14,110 nt of DNA from the NCBI GenBank assembly GCA_964385645.1, contig CAYLPT010000104.1:1-14110 (forward strand), in the 5' to 3' direction. The stretch comes from CAYLPT01 sp964385645. GTDB lineage: Bacteria; Armatimonadota; Hebobacteria; Hebobacterales; Hebobacteraceae. Shown in pieces: positions 6,123-13,960 of this stretch. The translations under genes were made by a program, and so were the position numbers. The first letter of the stretch is position 1; the number at the start of each line of letters is the position of its first letter. Under the pieces are notes generated by a model. That model saw nothing but the letters and a program-made list of their open reading frames with translations. It did not search any database and was not told where the DNA came from.

Positions 6123-7019
6123 ATGGGAAGGCCTAGGGACCCTTGGGGACGCTGGCTCGCCTGGACTACGGCGGTCGCGCTGCTCGCCGCTCCGGCGGGC
6201 TGCGGGCGCCGGGCGCGGGACGTCGAGGTGGCGCCGGGGGGGATCCGCATCATCGGCTCGACCACGGTCCTGCCGCTGGCCGAGAGGTGGAGGGCGGAGT
6301 ACAACCGGGAGCACCCGGAGGTGGCTATCGCGGTCTCGGGCGGCGGCTCAGGGACCGGGATCAAGGCCCTCATCTCCCGCACCGCGGAGATCGCCATGTC
6401 CTCCCGGGACATCCACGAGGATGAGGTGGCGCGGGCGCGGGAGGCCGGGGTGGATCCGGCAGAGCACCTTGTGGCCTACGACGGGATGGCGGTGATCGTC
6501 CATCCCACCAACCCTCTGGAGCAGATCTCGGTGGAGATGCTCTCGGACATCTACACGGGCCGCGTCACGGAGTGGGACCAGGTGGGTGTGCCGGGCCTGG
6601 GCCGCATCCAGGCGGTGAGCCGGGACGCGGCCTCCGGCACCTACGAGGCGTTCAAGGAACTCGTGGTCCAGCTCGCCGAGACCGACCGTTCCCGGGACTA
6701 CTCGCCAGCGGTGCTGAAGCAGGCGTCCAACGCGGCGATCGTGGCGCTGGTGGGCCAGACTCGGGCGGCCATCGGGTACGTCGGGCTAGGCTACCTGGAC
6801 GATAGCGTGAAGGCCCTGCGGGTGGCGCCGATGGGCGGCCAGGAGGCGGTGAGCCCGACGATGGAGAACGTGATGGCAGGCCGCTACCCGCTGGCGAGGG
6901 AGCTGCACTTCTACACCGATGCGGCGCCCAGCAGGCAGGTACGGGAGTTCATAGACTGGGTGAGAGGGGAGCAGGGGCAGCGGATCGTGGAGGAGCTGGG
7001 GTTCGTGCCGGTGCGGTGA
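6123..7019 (+). CDS. pstS: Phosphate-binding protein PstS, copy 2, probable lipoprotein
   Basis: This 298-residue paralogue of the preceding gene has the same ligand-site blocks: IIGSTTVLPL, SGGGSGTGI, AEIAMSSR and SRDAASGTYE. The leader differs: a basic start and hydrophobic core run to APAGC27, a lipobox-like site followed by GRR. Lipid anchoring at C27 is therefore likely, although Pro at -3 is not typical. The start at 6123 has AGGAG three to four bases upstream and a second purine run a little further up. The gene stops 45 bases before the preferred pstC start. The pair probably arose by tandem duplication, because the spacing between conserved blocks is identical. Different anchoring suggests divided roles, for example diffusible capture versus membrane-held delivery, but different affinity is equally possible. 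Confidence 0.92.
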   Translation: MGRPRDPWGRWLAWTTAVALLAAPAGCGRRARDVEVAPGGIRIIGSTTVLPLAERWRAEYNREHPEVAIAVSGGGSGTGIKALISRTAEIAMSSRDIHEDEVARAREAGVDPAEHLVAYDGMAVIVHPTNPLEQISVEMLSDIYTGRVTEWDQVGVPGLGRIQAVSRDAASGTYEAFKELVVQLAETDRSRDYSPAVLKQASNAAIVALVGQTRAAIGYVGLGYLDDSVKALRVAPMGGQEAVSPTMENVMAGRYPLARELHFYTDAAPSRQVREFIDWVRGEQGQRIVEELGFVPVR

Positions 7020-7064
7020 GCGGGTGAGGGATCTGGCCCTGACGTGCGGAGGAACAGCAGCGGG

Positions 7065-7961
7065 ATGAGGCGCGGCTTGGGGCTGGCCTGGGAGTGGTTG
7101 GTCGAGCGGGTGATCCAGATCGCGGGCCTGCTGGCGATCGTGTTCGTGGTCGCCATCTTCGCCTTCCTGCTGCGGGACGCGCTGCCCGTGCTGCGGGAGC
7201 GCAGCATGGCGGAGCTGCTGGCGGGCGAAGTGTGGTCGCCGACCGCCGATCCGGCCCGCCTCGGCATGCTGCCTCTGCTGCTGGGGTCGCTGTATGTGAC
7301 GGTCGGAGCGCTGGTGATCGCCATGCCCCTGGGGATCGCCTGCGCGACTTACATCGCGGAGGTCGCCTCCCCCCGGGCGCGGGAGGTGCTCAAGCCGCTC
7401 GTCGAGATGCTGGCCGCGATTCCCTCGGTGGTGTTCGGGTTCCTGGGGCTGATGTTGGTGGGGCCGTGGCTGGCCGAGCTGCTGCGTCTGCCGATCGGGA
7501 TGTTCGCAGCCTTGGGCTCGCTGATGCTGGCCTTCATGGCCATGCCCACCATCGTCTCGGTGTCCGAGGATGCGCTGCGGGCGGTGCCGCGCGCCCTGCG
7601 GGAGAACTCGCTGGCCCTGGGCGCCACCCGGTGGCAGACCATCGCCCGGGTGGTGCTGCCGGCGGGCCGCTCGGGGGTGATCGCGGCGGTGCTGTTGGGC
7701 CTGGGGCGGACCATCGGCGAGACCATGACGGTGCTCATGGTGACGGGCAACGCGGCGGTGATCCCCGAGGGGCTGGCCGGTTTCTGGCGGCCGGTGCGGA
7801 CGATGACCGCCACCATCGCCAGCGAGATGGGGGAGACCGCCTATCGCACTCCCCACTACCACGCCCTGTTCTTCATCGGGCTGGTGCTGTTCGTTATCAC
7901 GTTCATCATCAACACCATCGCCGAATGGGCAATCCGCAAGACGGGGAGGCTCAGCTCGTGA
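7065..7961 (+). CDS. pstC: Phosphate ABC transporter permease PstC
   Basis: This 298-residue inner-membrane permease has about six hydrophobic helices: a first near 15-38, one near 70-95, a pair in the 110-165 range, one near 205-230, and a last near 268-290. The cytoplasmic coupling motif for the ATPase is SEDALRAVPRALRENS...LGATRWQT, matching the EAA loop of PstC. The LGSLYVTVGALVIAMPLG and IPSVVFGFLGL blocks are family hallmarks. The ATG at 7065 is chosen for GGAGGA about 11 bases upstream. A GTG at 7044, adding seven residues, is a possible alternative. It overlaps pstA by 4 bases, so the two permease subunits are translationally coupled and would form the heterodimeric channel. Confidence 0.93.
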   Translation: MRRGLGLAWEWLVERVIQIAGLLAIVFVVAIFAFLLRDALPVLRERSMAELLAGEVWSPTADPARLGMLPLLLGSLYVTVGALVIAMPLGIACATYIAEVASPRAREVLKPLVEMLAAIPSVVFGFLGLMLVGPWLAELLRLPIGMFAALGSLMLAFMAMPTIVSVSEDALRAVPRALRENSLALGATRWQTIARVVLPAGRSGVIAAVLLGLGRTIGETMTVLMVTGNAAVIPEGLAGFWRPVRTMTATIASEMGETAYRTPHYHALFFIGLVLFVITFIINTIAEWAIRKTGRLSS

Positions 7962-8806
7962 TCGCGCGCAGCCCGGCGCGGGCGCGGCGCGAGGAGCGGC
8001 TCGCCTTCGCGGCGCTGACGGCGGCCTCGGCCATCGTGGTGCTTCCGGTGCTCAGCATCATGGTGGTGATGTGCTGGCGGGGGGCGCGGGGGCTGAGCTG
8101 GTCGTTTCTCACCTCTCCCGCGGAGGGGCTCCTGGCGGCGGTGGTGGGGACGGTGTTCCTGGTGCTGCTGACCGCGGCGTTCGCAGCGCCCCTGGGGATC
8201 GCGGGCGCGGTGTACCTGAGCGAGTACGCCCGCTCGGGGCCCCTGGTGCGCTTCATCCGGCTCGCCATCATCAACCTGGCGGGCGTGCCCTCGGTGGTGT
8301 ACGGGCTATTCGGGCTGGGGCTGTTCGTGATGCTGCTGGGCTTCGGGCGCTCACTGCTGGCGGGCGCCTGCACGATGGCCCTGCTGGTGCTCCCCTTGGT
8401 CATCAGCGCCTCGGAGGAGGCGCTGCGGCAGGTGCCGCGGGGGCTCCGGGAAGCCTCCTTCGCGCTGGGGGCGACGCGGTGGCAGACGGTGCGCAACGTG
8501 GTGCTGCCCAACTCCCTGCCGGGGATCATGACCGGGATCATCCTCTCGGTGGGCAGGGCGGCCGGGGAGACCGCGCCCATCCTGTTCACGGCCGCCTTCT
8601 TCTCGCTCACGAACCCGATCCCGCGGTCGGTGTTCGACCCCATCCTGGCCCTTCCGTACCAGCTCTACGTGATGGCGACGGAGGCGCCCGGGGTTCCCGA
8701 GTCGCACAAGTGGGCCACAGCGCTGGTGCTGTCGGCGCTGGTGCTGGGGCTGAACCTGGCGGCGATCAGCGCGCGCGCCCGGCTGCGCCGGGCGCGGAGG
8801 TGGTGA
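7958..8806 (+). CDS. pstA: Phosphate ABC transporter permease PstA
   Basis: This 282-residue partner permease starts at a GTG within the pstC stop (GTGA), with GGGGAGG 8 bases upstream. Six membrane helices are visible, beginning with one at about 15-40. The EAA coupling loop reads SEEALRQVPRGLREASFALG, near residues 148-170, and VGRAAGETAPILFTAA is the characteristic PstA block. The segment between the first helix and the VGTVFLVLL helix is short (SFLTSPAEGLLAA), slightly trimmed compared with many PstA proteins. It ends two bases before the pstB ATG. It would pair with PstC and be driven by a PstB dimer. Confidence 0.93.
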   Translation: MIARSPARARREERLAFAALTAASAIVVLPVLSIMVVMCWRGARGLSWSFLTSPAEGLLAAVVGTVFLVLLTAAFAAPLGIAGAVYLSEYARSGPLVRFIRLAIINLAGVPSVVYGLFGLGLFVMLLGFGRSLLAGACTMALLVLPLVISASEEALRQVPRGLREASFALGATRWQTVRNVVLPNSLPGIMTGIILSVGRAAGETAPILFTAAFFSLTNPIPRSVFDPILALPYQLYVMATEAPGVPESHKWATALVLSALVLGLNLAAISARARLRRARRW

Positions 8807-8808
8807 GG

Positions 8809-9603
8809 ATGACGGAGGAGGGAGCGCGCAACATCATCACGCCGGAGGGGGAGATCAAGCTCGCCACGCGCGACCTCAACCTCTACTACGACGGCTTCCA
8901 GGCCCTCAAGGCGGTGACGGTCTCCATCGCGGCTCGCCGTATCACCGCGCTGATCGGGCCCTCGGGCTGCGGCAAGTCCTCCTTCCTGCGGTGCTTCAAC
9001 CGGATGAACGACCTCATCGAGGGGGCGCGGCTGGAGGGGGAGGTGCTGCTGGACGGCCGCAGCGTCTACGACAGCGGGGTGGACGTGGCGCAGCTGCGCA
9101 AGCGGGTGGGGATGGTGTTCCAGACCCCGAACCCCTTCCCCATGTCGGTGTACGACAACGTGGCCTATGGGCCCCGACTGCACGGGGTGGCGGGGCGGGC
9201 GGAGCTGGACGAGGTGGTGGAGAGGAGCCTGCGGGCCGCCGCGCTCTGGGAGGAGGTGAAGGACAAGCTGCGCCAGTCGGCGCTCGACCTCTCGGGGGGC
9301 CAGCAGCAGCGGCTCTGCATCGCGCGGGTGCTGGCGGTGGAGCCCGAGGTGCTGCTGATGGACGAGCCCTGCAGCGCGCTCGACCCCACGGCGACCTTCC
9401 GCATCGAGGAGTTGATGCTCGAGCTGGTGCAGCACTACACCATCGTCATCGTGACCCACAACATGTACCAGGCTTCCCGGGTGTCGCACTACGCCGGCTT
9501 CTTCCTGCTCGGTGAGCTGGTAGAGTACGGCGAGACCGTTCAGATATTCGAGACCCCCAGGGACCGGCGTACCGACGACTATGTACGGGGCCGGTTCGGT
9601 TAG
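8809..9603 (+). CDS. pstB: Phosphate ABC transporter ATPase PstB
   Basis: This 264-residue ATPase has Walker A GPSGCGKSS (50-58), a Q-loop region MVFQTPNPFPMS (the NPFP is typical of PstB), the signature LSGGQ (161-165), Walker B VLLMDEP with D185 and E186, and H217 in the VTHNM switch. Length is normal for the family. Start: the ATG is 8 bases after GGAGG, which lies within the end of pstA. A dimer would hydrolyse ATP on the cytoplasmic face to drive phosphate import through PstCA. phoU begins 9 bases after its stop. No unusual residue was noticed. Confidence 0.95.
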   Translation: MTEEGARNIITPEGEIKLATRDLNLYYDGFQALKAVTVSIAARRITALIGPSGCGKSSFLRCFNRMNDLIEGARLEGEVLLDGRSVYDSGVDVAQLRKRVGMVFQTPNPFPMSVYDNVAYGPRLHGVAGRAELDEVVERSLRAAALWEEVKDKLRQSALDLSGGQQQRLCIARVLAVEPEVLLMDEPCSALDPTATFRIEELMLELVQHYTIVIVTHNMYQASRVSHYAGFFLLGELVEYGETVQIFETPRDRRTDDYVRGRFG

Positions 9604-9612
9604 GCGGCGCCC

Positions 9613-10326
9613 ATGCGGCGGACACGTCAGGCTTTCGACGAACAACTCGCGCAGCTCGAACAGCGCCTGCTCTCCATGGGCGAGTTTGTGGAGGCGATGC
9701 TGGAGAAGTCCGCGCGCGCGCTCAAGAGCCAGGACGTCAAGCTCGCCCAGGAGGTCATCGTCGCCGACGACACCGCCGACGACATGGACATCGCCATAGA
9801 GCAGCAGTGCATGCGCCTGCTCGCCCTCCAGCAGCCCATGGCTCGCGACCTGCGCATGATCGGCACCGTCATGAAGGTCATCGGCGACGTCGAGCGCATC
9901 GGCGACCACTCCGTGGACATCGCCCGCAGCGCCATCAAGCTCGCCGGCGCCGAGTACTTCAAGCCCCTGGTGGATATCCCCAGGATGGCCGAGCTGGTGC
10001 GCACCATGCTCCGGCGGGCCCTCGAGGCGCTGGTCGCGCGCAACCTGGAGATCGTCTTCCAGGTCGTCGAGCTCGACGACGAGGTGGATCACCTGTGGGA
10101 CAGCCTTCGGGAGGAGCTGGAGGAGATCATGCAGCGCCGCCCTGAGGTGGTGACCCAGGCGGTTGCGCTGCTCCTGGTCGCGCACTGGCTAGAGCGCATC
10201 GCCGACCACTGCGTGAACATCGCCGAGCGCGTGGCCTACATGGAGACCGGTCGGCTCGAGACCCTCGCCGCGAGTCACCGCGCCGACTACCGGCCCTCCG
10301 ACCGGTCGCCGGCCGACGACCAGTAG
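9613..10326 (+). CDS. phoU: Phosphate-signalling regulator PhoU
   Basis: This 237-residue all-helical protein has the two metal-binding ExxxDH motifs that mark the duplicated three-helix bundles of PhoU: E94-R-I-G-D98-H99 and E194-R-I-A-D198-H199. PhoU links Pst transporter activity to PhoR and keeps the kinase quiet when phosphate is plentiful. The ATG at 9613 has no good ribosome site of its own (gcggcgccc precedes), so it probably depends on coupling with pstB, 9 bases upstream. A charged, disordered tail follows the last helix (about 222-237). It is the last gene of the pst run, and the next gene is 223 bases away. Confidence 0.93.
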   Translation: MRRTRQAFDEQLAQLEQRLLSMGEFVEAMLEKSARALKSQDVKLAQEVIVADDTADDMDIAIEQQCMRLLALQQPMARDLRMIGTVMKVIGDVERIGDHSVDIARSAIKLAGAEYFKPLVDIPRMAELVRTMLRRALEALVARNLEIVFQVVELDDEVDHLWDSLREELEEIMQRRPEVVTQAVALLLVAHWLERIADHCVNIAERVAYMETGRLETLAASHRADYRPSDRSPADDQ

Positions 10327-10549
10327 GCCTGCAGCCCCCTCGTGTCGCCGCCGCGGCCCCCGCTCGGGGCGCCTTGGTGGTATGCTAGGGGCGTCTGGAG
10401 CCGCGGAGGGGCATCCGCCGCATCTCATATCCGGCCCGCGGTGTGGAACAAGCCCATGAGCCGGGCTGGAAGGGCGCGCGGCCGGCGGAGCCCACCACCT
10501 CGGGAAGGCCGCGTCGCGCCCGCACATGCGCTGGAGGCAGGAACGGCTT
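10327..10549 (+). promoter_or_regulatory. Intergenic region with extended -10 element before the HEAT gene
   Basis: TGG-TATGCT at 10378-10386 matches an extended -10 (TGnTATnnT) and stands out in GC-rich surroundings. No -35 match is seen 17 bases upstream, which extended -10 promoters do not require. A small hairpin GCCCC-CGCTC-GGGGC (10356-10370) lies just before it and might end part of the phoU transcript, although no T run follows. The leader to the ATG at 10550 would be about 155 bases and contains an AGCCC/GGGCT inverted repeat near 10451-10467. The HEAT gene is thus probably expressed separately from the pst operon. Confidence 0.4.
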
Positions 10550-13500
10550 ATGGCGGCGGCCGGGCCTCGCGCTCTCAGGGCGCCGGGGCAGGTACTGCGC
10601 TGGTCCGCGGTCTGCATGGCCGCGATCTTCTCCGGACTCCTCCCGTCGGCCGCGAGGGCCGGGGGTGAGGTCGCGCCCCCGGCCATCCAGCAGGTAGTCG
10701 TGGCGGCCTCGGGGGAGGCCGTCACCGTGCGTGTCGTCACCAGCGCGCCCGTCCCACCCACCTGCCGGACCTTCACGCTCCGCGAGCCGCCCCGCCTCGT
10801 CGCCGAGCTGCCCGGCCTGCTCTGGGAGCATCCGCTGCCGAGGCGCACCGCGGTGGGCCGCGCCGGCGTGGAGGCGGTGCGCGTGGGCGCCTATCAGCGC
10901 GATCCGCCCGTCGCCCGCGTGGTCTTCGACCTCACGGTCGAGCCTGAGCGCCTCCGCTATCGGATGCTCTCCTCCCCTGACTCGGGGCAGGTCGTCTTCG
11001 AGTTCCAGCCGCCGCCTGGGGCGACTGCGCCTTCTCGGCGGCCGGCGGCCGCGTCGGTGGAGCTTCCGCGGCCCCCGCGCCAGCCTCCAGCCGAGGCAGC
11101 GACGCCCGAGCCGACGGCCGCCGAAGCGCCGCCCACCGGGGAGGCGCAGCACCCGCCCGAGCCCGCACCGGCCGAGCCGGTCGAGCCGGCCGCGGCGCGG
11201 GGGAATCGCCTGCCTCGGCCGGCCGCCGCGGAGGCCGCGCCCGCACCGGCGCCGGGAGCTCAGCCCCCGGCACGGCCGCCTCGCACCGACCAAGTGCGGC
11301 TGCTGGTGTACGGGCTGCTCGGCCTCCTTGTGGCGGCGGCCGCGATCGCTGCCGTGTGGTGGGCCGAGCGCGCGTCTCGCCGCGCCGAGGACGCGACGCG
11401 GCGGGGATGGCTCGCGGAGGCGCTGCGCTCGGCCGACCCGATGCAGCGCGTCGGCGCGCTGCGCTCGCTGCGCTCGCGGCCCCCCGAGGAGACTGCCCAC
11501 GTGCGCGACCTCCTTGTCGCCGCGGCGCAGGATCAGTCACATCTGGTGGCCGATGAGGCGCGCCGGCTCCTCGCCCACGCGTTCCCCACTGAGGCCCTGC
11601 TGAGGCAGCTTGTCGAGGGCGCGCCGGCCGCCCGCGCCGAGGCCGCGCGGCTGCTGGCGCTGCGGCCGACGGAGGAGGCAGCGGCAGCGCTGTTCGAGGC
11701 CGCGCAGTCGGACCACCAGGGGCTGCGGGCCGCGGCCATGGAGGCGCTGGCCGTGATGGCGCGGAGGGAGCCGGTGCGGCCCGTGCTGCGCGCCCTGACG
11801 GCCGATGAGGGCGCGCGCGCCGCGGCCGCCGAGGTCCTCGCGAAGGCAGGCGTGGAGGCCGGCGGCGCGCTTCGGGCCGCGCTGACCGATCCCGACCAGG
11901 CCGTGAGATGCGGGGCCATCGAGGCCCTTGCCCGCCTGCGCCCCAGCGACGCCGCCTCCGCGCTCGCGCAGGCGCTCTCCGATCCCTCCGAGCGCGTGCG
12001 CGCCAGCGCCGTGCGCGCGCTGGGCCTGCTCGGCGCGACGGGGGCGCCGGCAGAGCAGCTCGTGCAGGCGCTCGGCGATCACTCCCCGATGGTGCGAGAG
12101 CAGGCCGCGCGCGCGCTCGCGCGCCCGGGCGGGCCACACCTCGATCAACTCATCACGACGCTCGACCGAAGCGCGTCGGAGGACCTTCAGGTCCGCTTCT
12201 CCGACGAGGTGCTCAAGGCCGTCGCGGCCGCCGTAGAGCACCCCTCGCCTGCTCTGGTGCAGGCTCTCTCGAGCATCAACCGCAGCTTCGCCAGCGGACT
12301 CGCCGCCGCACTGGAGGCGAGCGGCATCCTGGACGCCTGGGTGCGGCGTCTGGGCGAGGCGGACGCGGCCGAGCGGGACCGGCTGGTGGCGGGGCTCGGC
12401 GCGGCCGCCGGGGCCGGCGCAGCCGCGGTGCTGGTGCGAGGCCTGGACGTGGGCGACAACCGGGTGCGGGAGGTGTGTGTCCGCCTGCTGGGGGAGGTTG
12501 GCGAAGTGGGGGCGATAGCGCCGATCGCTGGCCTGCTGCGGCTGCCCGATGAGGCGCTGCGCGCGAGCTCGGCCGAGGCGCTGGCAAGGCTCGGAGGGCC
12601 GGAGGCCGTGTCGGCGCTCATCGGCGTGCTCGAGGACCCCTCCCCGAGGGTCCGCGCGGCCGCCGCGGAGGGCATCGGCCGCGCCTTCGAGCCCGGCGGG
12701 GAGGAGGGGCCGCCGGCAGAGGCGCGGACGGCCGGTGCGGCGCTGTTGGAGGTCCTGCACGACCCCGCGGCGGAGGTGAGAGCGGCGGCGGCTGGGGCGC
12801 TCGGGCGCCTGCGCGTCGAGGAATCCATACACGCGCTGGTTGACCTCGCGCTCAGCGACCCCGAGGACGCGGTGCGCAAGGCGGCCATGGACTCGCTGGA
12901 GCAGATGCGGGCCTACAACGTGTTGCCCCTCCTATTGGAGGTCGTCAGCGACCCGAAGCCGGAGATCAGGGCCCGCGCCATGGAGATCTTCGCGCGCGGC
13001 GGTGACCCCATGGCCACCGAGGTGTTCATCAAGGCGCTACAGGACTCGAGCGACGAGGTGCGCGCCATCGCCGCGCGGGGGCTGTGGGAGGTGGCGAGCC
13101 AGGGCCATGGGGAGACGCTGCTGCCCTACATCAAGAGCCCCGACCCGAAGGTGCGCGCCGCGGTGGCCGGGGCCCTCGGCAAGATCCACGCTGCCGAGTA
13201 CGCGGGCGCGCTGGCGGCGGCCGCCGCAGACCCCGACCCGCGGGTGCGCGCGGCGATCGTGAACGCGTTCGCCCGCATGGGCCCGAGCGCGTCCTACTAC
13301 CTCGGTGTGGTGGGGGCGCGCCTGGATGACAGCGACGGCTTCGTCAGGGCGCGGGCCGCGGAGGCCGTCTCGGCCATGGCGCCGGAGAGCGAGGACGCCG
13401 GCCGGCGGGTCAGCAGACTTCTGACCGACCCTGATCCCCAGGCTCGGGAGGCCGCGGCCCAGTGCCTGGTCGGGTACGCCAAGCGGGGCGTGTGCGGCCC

Positions 13501-13960
13501 CCTGCTCGAGGCGCTCTCCGATCCAGAGCGCCGCCAGCCCATCGTGCGGGCACTCGGCGAGGTTGACGACGAGACGCTCCACGGGATACTGCGGGCCGCC
13601 GAGACGACCTCCGGCGAGGCCGCGCGGGCGGCCGTGGAGGCGCTGTCGGACATAGTCGCCGCCACGTGGACGGTGGAGGACATCCGCCCCGAGCTCGCCT
13701 CCCTCGACCCCGCGGTGAGGCTCGCCGCGCTGGAGGCGCTGGCGCTCATCCGGTCCCCCGAGGCGATCTCGGAGACGGTCCGCCTGCTCGCCGACGACCC
13801 CTCCCCACAGGTGCGCGTCCGCGCCGCCCAACTGCTGGCCGGCCAGGACGGCCCCGGGGTCGCGGGCGCGCTCGCGCGGGCCGCTCAGTCCGACCCCGAC
13901 CACCAGGTGCGCGCGGCCGCCTCAGCCGCCTGTCGACGCGCCTCCGGGTCGGCCTCGTAG
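10550..13960 (+). CDS. AMIN-domain, single-span membrane protein with long HEAT-repeat array
   Basis: This 1136-residue protein has no known name that I recognise. Order of parts: a signal peptide or anchor (about 1-38, ending ARA|G); an AMIN domain (about 44-152) with PPRLVAELPG, VEAVRVGAYQ and ARVVFDLTV blocks; a Pro/Ala/Glu-rich linker (about 153-245); a transmembrane helix (251-271) followed by basic RASRR; then about two dozen HEAT (PBS-lyase-like) repeats of about 31 residues (295-1130), each with the DPdxxVRxxAaxAL signature. AMIN domains attach envelope proteins to peptidoglycan or periplasmic partners, while HEAT arrays are protein-binding scaffolds. Positive residues after the helix place the array in the cytoplasm. 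Repeats fade between about 530 and 630. The ATG at 10550 follows AGGA by 7 bases. An in-frame ATG at 10526 has no ribosome site. Its role in phosphate physiology is untested. Confidence 0.88.
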   Translation: MAAAGPRALRAPGQVLRWSAVCMAAIFSGLLPSAARAGGEVAPPAIQQVVVAASGEAVTVRVVTSAPVPPTCRTFTLREPPRLVAELPGLLWEHPLPRRTAVGRAGVEAVRVGAYQRDPPVARVVFDLTVEPERLRYRMLSSPDSGQVVFEFQPPPGATAPSRRPAAASVELPRPPRQPPAEAATPEPTAAEAPPTGEAQHPPEPAPAEPVEPAAARGNRLPRPAAAEAAPAPAPGAQPPARPPRTDQVRLLVYGLLGLLVAAAAIAAVWWAERASRRAEDATRRGWLAEALRSADPMQRVGALRSLRSRPPEETAHVRDLLVAAAQDQSHLVADEARRLLAHAFPTEALLRQLVEGAPAARAEAARLLALRPTEEAAAALFEAAQSDHQGLRAAAMEALAVMARREPVRPVLRALTADEGARAAAAEVLAKAGVEAGGALRAALTDPDQAVRCGAIEALARLRPSDAASALAQALSDPSERVRASAVRALGLLGATGAPAEQLVQALGDHSPMVREQAARALARPGGPHLDQLITTLDRSASEDLQVRFSDEVLKAVAAAVEHPSPALVQALSSINRSFASGLAAALEASGILDAWVRRLGEADAAERDRLVAGLGAAAGAGAAAVLVRGLDVGDNRVREVCVRLLGEVGEVGAIAPIAGLLRLPDEALRASSAEALARLGGPEAVSALIGVLEDPSPRVRAAAAEGIGRAFEPGGEEGPPAEARTAGAALLEVLHDPAAEVRAAAAGALGRLRVEESIHALVDLALSDPEDAVRKAAMDSLEQMRAYNVLPLLLEVVSDPKPEIRARAMEIFARGGDPMATEVFIKALQDSSDEVRAIAARGLWEVASQGHGETLLPYIKSPDPKVRAAVAGALGKIHAAEYAGALAAAAADPDPRVRAAIVNAFARMGPSASYYLGVVGARLDDSDGFVRARAAEAVSAMAPESEDAGRRVSRLLTDPDPQAREAAAQCLVGYAKRGVCGPLLEALSDPERRQPIVRALGEVDDETLHGILRAAETTSGEAARAAVEALSDIVAATWTVEDIRPELASLDPAVRLAALEALALIRSPEAISETVRLLADDPSPQVRVRAAQLLAGQDGPGVAGALARAAQSDPDHQVRAAASAACRRASGSAS
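13399..13427 (+). repeat. 29-bp repeat, copy inside the HEAT gene
   Basis: This stretch within a late HEAT repeat (residues GRRVSRLLTD region) is repeated exactly at the right end of the window. It contains the inverted repeat GGTCAG (13408-13413) / CTGACC (13421-13426) around a 7-base loop. The bases on the left of the two copies differ, so the match is not part of a longer similarity on that side. Confidence 0.8.

Noticed and set aside
6786..7862. 358-codon minus-strand frame opposite pstS2 and pstC
   Set aside because: It is antisense to two well-supported genes, and its His/Arg/Gln-rich composition has no domain.
7094..7957. Plus-strand frame fused ahead of pstA
   Set aside because: It is the pstC region read in another frame. 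PstA similarity begins only at the GTG at 7958.
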